A stretch of 64,000 nt of DNA from Prosthecobacter sp. SYSU 5D2. GTDB lineage: Bacteria > Verrucomicrobiota > Verrucomicrobiia > Verrucomicrobiales > Verrucomicrobiaceae. Every line of letters begins with the position of its first letter. Position 1 is the stretch's first letter. The notes under the pieces are model-generated. The model did not search any database. It was not told the DNA's origin and worked only from the letters and a program-made list of their open reading frames with translations. Below are positions 35,801-43,102 of this stretch, in pieces. The stretch spans positions 173,612 through 237,611 of the forward strand of contig NZ_JBBYXL010000012.1 in the NCBI RefSeq assembly GCF_039655865.1. The letters run 5' to 3'. The translations under genes were made by a program, and so were the position numbers.

Positions 35801-38800
35801 TGCCGACATTCACGGGGCTGCGGCCCAGCACCACAGCATTGTCACCAGTCAGGAGGTTCGGCGTCAGCAGTGAGAGGATCCCGGCATTGGTGCCGCTGAA
35901 GCGGTAGATATCATCAAAGCCGGCACCCAGTGTGGAGGGCATGTAATAGGTACTGCCTTGGAAGGCGGAGATGCCCCAGCGACCGCTGCCCATGGCCGCC
36001 TGGTCCAGCGCGTGGGTGTAAAGGCCACCGTCACCCAAACCCAGGGAGAGGCTGCCGTTGGTGGTGGAGCGCAGGCCGTAATCGGAGACCTTGGCATCCG
36101 TGCCGATGTCAATACGGATGGTGCCGGAGGCTTCACTGCCAAAGGTCTGCACACGCTGTCCCTGCGCGGTCAGCACATTGTCCGGCGACATGAGGCGGAT
36201 GGCCGTCGTGGTGGTGAATCCCTGGTTGATGATGATGTCCCCGGTGCCCGCATTGGCCTGGCTGTTGAAGGCGAGGGTCACACCGGGAGAGCGGATCTCA
36301 TCCGCGCCGCGCGTGCCAAAGTAAACGGTGCCCTGGGTCACGACCAGGCCGCCGCTCCAGGTGGCGCTGTTGTCGCCATCAATGGTGAGATCGGAGGCAC
36401 CGGTTTTGTTCATCGTATAACCAGAGCCTCCGTCACTGACGCCGCCGGCGAGCACGAGCTGGGAATCCGTCTGGATGCGCGCATGGTGGGTGAGGGTGGT
36501 CTGGCCGTCAAAGCGCGGAATGTAGGTATTGCCGCCGGTGGTCAGGAAGCGCTGCAAATCCAGAGTGAGCGAGCCCATGATGAGCAGCTTGTTGCCGCCG
36601 GCACCGGTGGGCCGGTTGGAATCCAGGATGGAATCCGCCCCCTGATGGACGACGTTGTTGCCGATGAAAATGGTCTGCTGATTGGTGGTGCTGTCGCCGA
36701 TGGCCCAGGCCTCCCACTCGCCGCCGCGCAGCAAAACCGTGGTGCTGGAAGGCAGCGCAGAGGCCACCGAGGTGGGCGTGGCCCAGGACTGGTCATTGAG
36801 CCAGGTGCGGACGATGCCCTGGCTGATCTCCAGCGTTTCAAGCGAGTTGGGCAGGCTGCCGTTGATGTTGTCAAACACCAGACGACCGGTACCCACTTTG
36901 ATGATTTTGGAATCCACGCCGCCGATGATCTGGCCCGAGAACGTCTGGGTGGAGGTGGTGCCGGGGGATTCACGACCGATGGTCAGAGTGGCCGAGCCCA
37001 GGTCCAAAGTACCGCCGCTGAACTGAAATTCAGCCCCGGCCCTCGGCCCGGAAAGATTGCCAAACTCCTGGTCAAACCCGTTCAGGTCCACTGTCGCCCC
37101 GGGGGCGATGGTGACGATGGAGCCGGTGCTGGCATTGAGATTGCGGAAGGTGGGAAAGACATTGGCTGCGCCTGCACGCAGGGTCCCCTCACTGACCAGA
37201 ATGCCGCCCTGGAAACTGGCCGCTGCATTCAGCTCCAGCGTGCCGCGCCCAAATTTCACAAAAACCGGAGCGGTATTGACAGCCGGCTCGGCATTCGTTG
37301 AAAAGACATTGGTGGAATTATCACGCACATTGGTCAGCGCCACAGAGATGGATGAAGTGGCGGCATCATCCACATACAGGCTCAGCAGGTTATTGCCAAA
37401 ATTCAGCGCCGAGCCGGAGTTGCCCGTGATGCTGGCACCGTTATTGAGGATGATCCCCGCCTGGCCGCCGCTGCCTACATTCAGGGTGAAACCGGCCAGG
37501 TTCACATTGGCATCGGTGCGGAAAGCATAGACAGCGCGGTCATCCGTCAACGTGCTGGGAGTGGTCCCGGCATTGAAGACTTGGGTGGAGCCAGTGGCAG
37601 TGTCCAGATTTCCCGTTCCGCCATAGGTCGCAGTGACCACTCTGTAAGGGCCGGAGCCCGTGGTGGTGAGGTAGTCCGCTGCATTGCTGCTGCCGCTGGC
37701 AGCGGCCACCGCCCAGGTACCGATGATGCCGTTGGTGAGCGCAGGGGCGCTGCTGAAGGTGATGTTTTCCTGCGTGCCCAAATTGCCCAGCTGCGGCACA
37801 AAGGTGACCGTGCCGCCCCCTGCCCTGGTGAGTGAGCCAAACCCAAGCGTGGTGGTGAAGGCATCGTTGGCCTGGTCATTGATGACGAGGCGGGATCCGC
37901 CGGCAATGTTCAGCGCACCCGTGCTGGTAGCACTGCCATTGGCCCCGGCCAGGCCGTCAAATTGTAAAATGCCATTGCCGAGGGTGAAAGCGCTGTTGAC
38001 ACCAAACGGGCTGCCGCTCGTAGCCTGCGCCTTGCCGATCAAAGTCCCTGCGGTGACAACAGTGGGTCCGGTGTAAGTGTTGCCGGTGCCTGCCGCAGGA
38101 TTCAGCACCACTTTGCCATTGCCCACCTTGTTGATGCCACCGGCGGCGCTGACGGTGCCGGTGAAGCTGACATCACCCCCGGTCACGGCGCTGACGTTTA
38201 CGGCGCGGGTGGTGACGACATTGCCGCTGAAGGTCTTGGCCCCGGCATCCAGACCGCCCAGAGTCTGCAAACCGCCGGTGGCGGAGTTGGTGATGTTACG
38301 GCTCAGCGTGCGCTCACCCGCAAGCAGGATCTGCGAAGAGGCCGTGCTGCCGAAAGTGACGGCACTGGTGCCGCCCAGGGCGTTGTCGTTATCCAGTACC
38401 AGGTAGCCGTTGTTCACGGTCGTACTGCCGGTGTAGGTATTGGCTCCCTTCAGCCACAGGGTGCCCTGATCCCCCTTGAGGACGTTGAAGCCGCCGGTGA
38501 TCTGGCCATTGATGGTGGTGAGAGCACCACGTGTGCGGAAGTTGATGTCCCGGCTGAGGGTCACATTGCCGTTCACAGTGAAACGGTAGCCGTGGGACCC
38601 GTCGGTGATGAGATCAAAGTTCGTGACACCTGAAAGGGCCGCCCAGGTGATGGAGGAAACCTGGACTTCCTGGTTGGCATTGCCCGTGCTCAGAGAAGCA
38701 GGCCCGACCGTGACGATGCGGTTGCTGTTGTTCGTGCCGGACGTGAAGTTGAGCCCATAGTTATAATGATGCGGTCCAGCTCCGTTGATGAGGAACTGCA

Positions 38801-41800
38801 GGCGGGCCGTACGATCAGAATTGACGGCCATGTTGATGGTTCCGGCCAGGCCGGCTGCGGAGGTGTGGGAAAGGACGAGGTTCCCCTGCTGGAGCTGGGT
38901 GATGCCGGCATAAGTATTGGCCGCGCCTAGGACCAGGGTGCCGCCCAGGCGCTTGACCAGCGCACGGTTGCCCGTCCCGGTCTGCTCAACTTCGCCCATC
39001 AGGTATAGGAAGCCGGAATTGAAGCCTTGATTGTCAATGCCGACATCAAAGAGGGTATTGCCCGCCGCCGTGTGATTGAGGGTCGTCTTGCCGAGGAAAA
39101 GGACACCGTTCTGGCGGGTGGTGGTGGAGGTCACGGTCAGGACCCGGTCCGCGCCGTCCATTCGCAAGGTCCCCATGGACACAAGGCTGCCGCCTGCCCC
39201 GTTCAGGGATTCTACCCTCAGGATGGCATTGCCGCCGGAGACATCAATATTGCGGGCGGCATACTGGTTGTCTATCCCGGAATAAAGACCTGCTGCGACA
39301 GAGACACGCAGTTCCCCGGCCCTCAGGTTGATGGTGTTATTGCCGGTGCTGAGAGCTCCATTCCTGCCGGCGACGAGCAGGCCACCACTGCCGATCGTGA
39401 GCTGGCCGGAATAATTCTGCGCTTCAGGCAGATACACAGCTCCGCCGATGTTGCTGCGGGCATTGTGGTCTATGGCACCAATGAAAAGCGGCAGGGCACC
39501 ATTCAGCACATTCGCTTTCTGGATAGTGAGGGTGCCGCCCCCGGAACCCAGGCGGAAGGCCAGGTCACCGGCCCCGTGGCCGGTAGGGGAAAGTGTATCT
39601 CCCGTGAAAATGCCATTGGCACTGGTGGCACCGAACCACACGCGAACGTTGGGGGCGACCGCAGCGATCATGCCTGTAAAATCCACACTCGTCGGCCCCA
39701 TGCCATTCATCTGCACGGCCACATTGCGGGCGTTACCGGCCTGGTTATTGGCAATGAAGATGTTGTTTCCGCCGCTGTCCTGCAGCCCGCCGCCGGTGGC
39801 GGTGAAGCTCTGGAAAGAGATGCCGCTGCCATCGCCATAACCCGCGCCAAAGCCGATGGCAGAGGCATTGTCATTGCTGGCGTTTTGCAGAAAGATGCGC
39901 TGATTGACGCCAATGTGGCCGGGAGACTCCAGATGCAGCGCCCCGGCCGCTCCCACCTGCACGTCATTACCAACGATGTCCGCCCCCAGATTACCGCTGC
40001 CCCGTACCCAGACGAGCCCCTCATCAATCAATGTTCCGGACTTGTAAGTCTTGGCTGAATCTATGAGCAGGGTGCCGCCGCCACGCTTGACGATGCCGCC
40101 GTTATACACGTCGTTTTCAAACCGGCCAATTGCCCCGCGGCCCGCCCCCGAGGCAGCCCCGTCCAGGCGGATGTAGCGCTGCTGCCCCCCCAGATCCAGG
40201 GGGTTGACCAGGGTCAGCGCATGGGTGGCTGTGCCGCCATTTAAAGTAAACATGCTCGGATTAAAGTAAGCGCTACCCCACACGACCGCCTCTTCCGCAC
40301 CGCCAAAGTTCACCTGGATGGCCCGTCCAAAAGCCCCGAATCCGCCCCCAGAGCCGCCGGTGATCTGCACCTGGCCGGCACCGCTGCCGAGCGCCCGCAG
40401 GATATCCCGGTCCGTATCAAAGGTGGACTGTCCGATGACGCTGCCCTGGATATGGAGATTGCCACCGCCCAGCGCACTGTAAGCACTGTTGTCTGCAGCA
40501 TAACCGATTCTCTCCCGAAGCTGGCCTTCATTGATGAATGTTTTGCCTGTATGGAGCTGGGTATTGAGAAGGGAGAGCAGGTTGGGGCCGGTTTTGACGA
40601 GACTCACCGGATTGGCCCCATTGTCCACGATCACCGCGCTGAGGTTGAGGCTGGCATTGGAGTGATGGAGGAACAGCTCATAGGTGGCCCCTGGGCCGGG
40701 ACCGGCCGTCAGGTTGCCGTTGCTGATGGTGTGTGTGGACGTGACCGAGGCCCCGCGGCTGATGAGGACACCGCCGGAATCCACCGTCAGGGTGTTGCCG
40801 CCCAGATCCAGTGTGCGCCCCGTATCCGAATACATGTTCAGCGAGTTGATGGTGCGGTCGCCAGTTAGCGTGGCGGCAGCCGTGAGCTTGACATTCTGAG
40901 TGCTTGCCCAGCCCGTCTGCGCAGTGTCAATGCTGTAGTCCCCGGCTACCAGCGCTGTGTATCCGTTGGCCCCATATTTGACAAACTCGCCGGCGGTATT
41001 CGTGAGGCGCGTCGTCGCCCACCCGCCCAGAATGCCATGGGTCATGGCAGGTGCGCCCAGGTCCAGGATACGTGACTGGGTGCCCGCACCGAGCTGCTGC
41101 CCGCCGCTGGTCACGCCGTCCAGGTTGAAGAGAATCGTGGATCCAGCCGTTCCTCGTGTCAGGCTTGTGAGAATGAGCTCCTGGGTCTGGCCATTGGAGA
41201 CCGAGCGCATGTCAATGACATTGCCGCCGTTTTGAAAGGTCACCGGTCCCAGAGTTTCCGTGTGGCTCAGGGTCTGCACCGTCTGCATGCGGATGCGGGA
41301 GCCGTTGAGAGTGATGGTGCTGGTGTCGCTGTAACGGTCGTTGTTGATCGCAGCTCCGCTTTCCTGCAGGACGTAGAGCAGACCGTTGGTCATGTTAAAG
41401 GCGGAGACAGAATTGTAGCCGCCAGCACCGTTGCTCTTGCTCCGCAGTTCCCCCAGCGTGGCAGAGATGCTGCCCGAATAGGTGTTGCCCGCGTTTTGGA
41501 ACCGCAGATATCCCATCCCGTATTTGGTGATGTCCGCCGACCCGGAGATGAGGCTGTCAAAGTTCAATGAGGCAAAAGCATGCAGCCGCAGGGCATGGTC
41601 CACCCCCAGCGCACCGCTGAGGGTCATGGCGCCACCGGTGGAATCGCTTTGGATCAGGGCCGCGCCTTGCATCGTGATGGCACCGGCCACGGTATTCGTA
41701 TTGACCCCCAGCATGTTGCGGATGGCCCCCATTCCGAGGTAGCCGTTGCCTTCGATCGAGATGGGTTTGCTGCCCATGTTCATCCCCGCCGCCCCGGTGG

Positions 41801-42473
41801 CCGTGCTCAGCGCCAGGGTGGCCCCCGAGTTCACCACGGTGGATTGCGCCGTGCTGCCCAGACCCGTCGTCGCGACGTTCACCAGCGTGATGCCGCCATT
41901 CAGGACGTTGCCGCCAGTGAAGGTGTTCCCGCTGCTCAGCACCAGCATACCATCGCCGTTTTTCACCAGACCAAAGCCTGTGCCGCTGATGACGCCTGAG
42001 AGGATCATCGTCCCCTGATTGATCTGCGCCGTCAGATTTTCGGTGAGGCTGATGGGAGCGCTGATCTGGCTCGTTCCATTACCCGTTTTCAAAAGGGTGG
42101 CGGTGCTTGTACCGCTGTTAAAGACCAAAGACCCGCCTGTGCCAGGGGCCAGAACAAAACGACCTCCCCGCTCATTGCTGAACTGCAGGCTGCCAAGCGT
42201 CACCGCCCCGTTCAGGGAAATCGTCTGCGTCCCGCCGGGTGTGAAACCCAAAACAGCCCCGGCTCCAATGGCATTGGGCACGGTGCCTGTGTCCCAGTTC
42301 AGCACGCTTTGCCAGTCAAAGCCGCCAGTCCCCTGCCCCACCCAGTTGACCGGCGTTTGCGCGGAGACCTGCCCCCCTGCAAGCACAAGAAAAGAGGTCA
42401 ACAAAGCTTGGGCCCATCGCCAGCTTGCAAATCGGGACTCTTTGGCGACGGTTGAGATAGGGATTTGAGGCAT
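29832..42473 (-). CDS. giant autotransporter-repeat PEP-CTERM protein (about 4213 aa)
   Basis: This is the longest gene in the window (12.6 kb). The start at 42473 (MPQIPISTVAKESRF) precedes a signal peptide ending GGQVSAQ; an in-frame Met at 42548 adds 25 residues and cannot be excluded. At least 15 autotransporter-associated beta-strand repeats are visible, for example VLKGDQGTLWLKGANTYTG, GITKSGNGTLRMNGNNAGFTG and HLVKSGEGDLALSSASSSYVG. It contains four copies of an unnamed GGWA/PW module and one large internal duplication. The end is a PEP-CTERM tail: VPEPGRVLLLMAGLGGVFFR, then RRRK. Low Cys and Gly/Thr/Asn-rich beta-helix composition fit a long extracellular filament. No catalytic motif is seen. 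Confidence 0.9.
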   Translation of the reverse strand: MPQIPISTVAKESRFASWRWAQALLTSFLVLAGGQVSAQTPVNWVGQGTGGFDWQSVLNWDTGTVPNAIGAGAVLGFTPGGTQTISLNGAVTLGSLQFSNERGGRFVLAPGTGGSLVFNSGTSTATLLKTGNGTSQISAPISLTENLTAQINQGTMILSGVISGTGFGLVKNGDGMLVLSSGNTFTGGNVLNGGITLVNVATTGLGSTAQSTVVNSGATLALSTATGAAGMNMGSKPISIEGNGYLGMGAIRNMLGVNTNTVAGAITMQGAALIQSDSTGGAMTLSGALGVDHALRLHAFASLNFDSLISGSADITKYGMGYLRFQNAGNTYSGSISATLGELRSKSNGAGGYNSVSAFNMTNGLLYVLQESGAAINNDRYSDTSTITLNGSRIRMQTVQTLSHTETLGPVTFQNGGNVIDMRSVSNGQTQELILTSLTRGTAGSTILFNLDGVTSGGQQLGAGTQSRILDLGAPAMTHGILGGWATTRLTNTAGEFVKYGANGYTALVAGDYSIDTAQTGWASTQNVKLTAAATLTGDRTINSLNMYSDTGRTLDLGGNTLTVDSGGVLISRGASVTSTHTISNGNLTAGPGPGATYELFLHHSNASLNLSAVIVDNGANPVSLVKTGPNLLSLLNTQLHTGKTFINEGQLRERIGYAADNSAYSALGGGNLHIQGSVIGQSTFDTDRDILRALGSGAGQVQITGGSGGGFGAFGRAIQVNFGGAEEAVVWGSAYFNPSMFTLNGGTATHALTLVNPLDLGGQQRYIRLDGAASGAGRGAIGRFENDVYNGGIVKRGGGTLLIDSAKTYKSGTLIDEGLVWVRGSGNLGADIVGNDVQVGAAGALHLESPGHIGVNQRIFLQNASNDNASAIGFGAGYGDGSGISFQSFTATGGGLQDSGGNNIFIANNQAGNARNVAVQMNGMGPTSVDFTGMIAAVAPNVRVWFGATSANGIFTGDTLSPTGHGAGDLAFRLGSGGGTLTIQKANVLNGALPLFIGAIDHNARSNIGGAVYLPEAQNYSGQLTIGSGGLLVAGRNGALSTGNNTINLRAGELRVSVAAGLYSGIDNQYAARNIDVSGGNAILRVESLNGAGGSLVSMGTLRMDGADRVLTVTSTTTRQNGVLFLGKTTLNHTAAGNTLFDVGIDNQGFNSGFLYLMGEVEQTGTGNRALVKRLGGTLVLGAANTYAGITQLQQGNLVLSHTSAAGLAGTINMAVNSDRTARLQFLINGAGPHHYNYGLNFTSGTNNSNRIVTVGPASLSTGNANQEVQVSSITWAALSGVTNFDLITDGSHGYRFTVNGNVTLSRDINFRTRGALTTINGQITGGFNVLKGDQGTLWLKGANTYTGSTTVNNGYLVLDNDNALGGTSAVTFGSTASSQILLAGERTLSRNITNSATGGLQTLGGLDAGAKTFSGNVVTTRAVNVSAVTGGDVSFTGTVSAAGGINKVGNGKVVLNPAAGTGNTYTGPTVVTAGTLIGKAQATSGSPFGVNSAFTLGNGILQFDGLAGANGSATSTGALNIAGGSRLVINDQANDAFTTTLGFGSLTRAGGGTVTFVPQLGNLGTQENITFSSAPALTNGIIGTWAVAAASGSSNAADYLTTTGSGPYRVVTATYGGTGNLDTATGSTQVFNAGTTPSTLTDDRAVYAFRTDANVNLAGFTLNVGSGGQAGIILNNGASITGNSGSALNFGNNLLSLYVDDAATSSISVALTNVRDNSTNVFSTNAEPAVNTAPVFVKFGRGTLELNAAASFQGGILVSEGTLRAGAANVFPTFRNLNASTGSIVTIAPGATVDLNGFDQEFGNLSGPRAGAEFQFSGGTLDLGSATLTIGRESPGTTSTQTFSGQIIGGVDSKIIKVGTGRLVFDNINGSLPNSLETLEISQGIVRTWLNDQSWATPTSVASALPSSTTVLLRGGEWEAWAIGDSTTNQQTIFIGNNVVHQGADSILDSNRPTGAGGNKLLIMGSLTLDLQRFLTTGGNTYIPRFDGQTTLTHHARIQTDSQLVLAGGVSDGGSGYTMNKTGASDLTIDGDNSATWSGGLVVTQGTVYFGTRGADEIRSPGVTLAFNSQANAGTGDIIINQGFTTTTAIRLMSPDNVLTAQGQRVQTFGSEASGTIRIDIGTDAKVSDYGLRSTTNGSLSLGLGDGGLYTHALDQAAMGSGRWGISAFQGSTYYMPSTLGAGFDDIYRFSGTNAGILSLLTPNLLTGDNAVVLGRSPVNVGNVPTGSQSQVRTYGGQNFTGNTIIHRGADFGSVGNLLSFHGDYATPEFEVYGRLEARGDGRFTNDAGDQVNKVILRPGGALRLDYLMDVNDQFVVSRQDNSNLGLYENKWGDTTPIILDGAQLGLINHSGRVNQEVVGEITVKGGAGILMERSGTNGQSILITNDGIERSGQALLSIRNTTAAELGSAALQSQKIFINDPAWVTENMNNGMFNPWMLSVSNLSYLGYNNDTGLVNVPFTTGTGATFLAGLTNTSIAHYSTAGNATLTGTVNAYALRLTGTTTLTGHQINIHSGGLITNGAVTLASNLYFGSGSAPVEGIIFSADSTLTVNGVLTAANLTRGGPSTLTLANTGNNITGNIQINGGTLIANAPGTLGSASTITLHADYFNNNNGSQMPLLSLRTASASGTYNHKVVVAENVPIARIELNRSSGSGNGTISIGSLDIKGTEGAAGTLLQIENANSYNFTVNGATTVGGTSDVGIRVSAGTALLTGDFSSAAGITKSGNGTLRMNGNNAGFTGGMTVNRGEWYTMGNTSDAGGSGDVVSNFGAIRMANTSGTAGSRFDAEGQTLTLNGQTTLITQRVGSTNAHITIGAANNGNVLTTNNSPWIIFQSASFGDQINIHSSVVINDAPWLRVDSAFTLLRNGSVVSGEGKINKAGNYLLGFDNNAANTYTGGTDIWAGELNVRQINATLGTGAVRLYPGAALSVRNVGNLGTAGLTQIVTSASSFSVFAVRNNDGGNAQFDAVTAAAAMATIHGNGNGVLALGGGRNYTADLDMANRDGGAFASWWLGGVEGSGTISSNTLSAWGPGGNEFRLGGGHNGTITMNPVTGNSDQLSGAGNRLLIGGGQITMAYGTVTLGANSNNTFDGGTLISRTRDSGGAFRGAVLNIQAGQVNATTYRTAVGTGTVDVFGDLRIEGSNGTARNSDTGNANAYVFHPGSRIRFDNGTAFGTADTQGRWADSAGIALNTSVIEIFGDDTNSVYNSETIGAISVSGGSEIVLRRRGANWSELSTGDITRSGSGTLMVTTIVDNTTTLGILGTAGTASATRLLAANGASLMDNNMVVPWITSRTDGQFLKYDATLGFQLITQGGAPDNYLAVTNTTPTLTPGSVITENDGTEILSLQGSSNFTLGGDLDVYALRLERDININAGSGFDRITIRSGGLIQVANTPTINADLYFGPSVEGDGDGEAFVSASNNTLQLNGRIYASQFTKSGSAFVNIRSDQSQFTGDWVVNGGGIQFLTPGAASTGEVILNGSRANDRDNTFNTTEVRYNFNPGSPDVFTWSGGDITAYDFNRIYAIAGSDRTIQVPAIDLRTTNTVAGTGQEGTVILRMDGLRSTMRTGTVTLHDHYLLHVETDRAAPGATTGVQLGHGDGTGGLNNQGLYDVRKTGIGMLTLGDNSATFTGSRSFTVGDGGVRVMHNGAFGNASINATINPTGTLEIAVANWSPTATLTQAWGSTERWAVNEARGSGDYSLPSGVHLQIMANQTGTRTINLNGGSIMGYLPLDWEQVAVNHTLGSGITVNLTADSLLGQLYPAGTSNAANHFLYDMGKLNTTTNLNPNDPGLRGSYLHIDGNITGDHDLTKVGQDIILLNGSANSFRNTNIENGILQIGRNNTLPVTTELTTRFSGMFDLNGYDQEVAALQGTGGSVHNGGFDYNTLTVNQAGDTTYGGQIHGSTHLVKSGEGDLALSSASSSYVGNTFINAGRLLLTGDGAVNETPWIRMAAGTGLDVSGRTGGSYEFDGVISGGGVGAQRADNTSRGIITGSLVVKDAVGLASRSGRLAPGLSSTSGLATAGDMIGHLQITQNLTLAAGTAILPVERLTLQLGGSTTTLAALGWAGGDVEAFLQGLATGTADQMGVLDGTFGDLSLHDYINVGGTLEFNQHGTIRVDLLTGYSPGDGAVFNLLDWNAVLNSGFDAGTGNRAGGGYENTDLYLPTLGEGLFWNTSLFTTHGIIVVVPEPGRVLLLMAGLGGVFFRRRRK

Positions 42474-43102
42474 AGCAGGTTGGAAAAAAGAGGGCTGGTA
42501 AACAGAAAAGCAGGCGGGATTAAAGATCCTCCGCCGATAAGAAGGCATGGCGCTTAACCCATGAAGAGCAGAGTCGCATGACGAGGGACCATCCTGCTAA
42601 TGGGACGGCAAAGATATGGCTGAACAGTGGCATGGCTTCTGCTTGACTCACAGAGACGGGTAGAGATCCAAAAAGACATTCTCCCCGGCGAAATACCCGG
42701 CGTTTGCCCGCAATTGGAAAGAACCCTTTACCATTTGCGAGCTGAAACCATTACTTCACAGGGGTTGAAACCCGAATTCATCACGAAGAGAAATTGGATG
42801 CGATAGAAAAGTGCGGAACGCTCCCACGATAAAGGAATACCTTATTTACCCATCAAGGCCGCGCAGCAGAAACGCTCCCGCTCAAGTAATCACTTTGGGA
42901 AAGGCAAGGACTAACCACTTGACATCTTAATATTATTTACCCGTGTTTTTGATGCAAAAAGCACCCACCTTGTTTCCAGCAGTTCAGGGCAACCACAATG
43001 GACTGGAGGCGTTCTGACAGGAGCGCGACCACTGCGGATAAAGGATCGGCTAATTCTTTGGAGATCCACGAATTTGTTATCTTTTGGGAGAGAAGCTGCT
43101 TG
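42474..43102. other. 629-bp divergent region between two PEP-CTERM genes
   Basis: There is no credible gene, and composition is more AT-rich than the flanks. In-frame upstream Mets extend both divergent genes into it (42548 for the giant, 42998 for the smaller), which is why its exact limits are uncertain. A TTGACA at 42918-42923 is a possible -35 box for the rightward gene, but no TATAAT-like box follows at 16-18 bp. No clear inverted repeat longer than 6 bp was seen. Confidence 0.45.

Noticed and set aside
35958..37301. 447-aa open frame antisense to the same giant gene
   Set aside because: Same reason: high-GC third-position shadow, low-complexity product, no start context and no family motif.
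29832..42473. repetitive DNA that could be mistaken for a repeat array or CRISPR
   Set aside because: The repeats are protein-level and imperfect, in frame with one long gene. There are no constant direct repeats with unique spacers.
42602..42613. GGGACGGCAAAG, resembling part of the c-di-GMP-I (GEMM) riboswitch core
   Set aside because: The GGCAAACC half and the paired stems that should precede it are missing, and the strand points at no nearby gene start.
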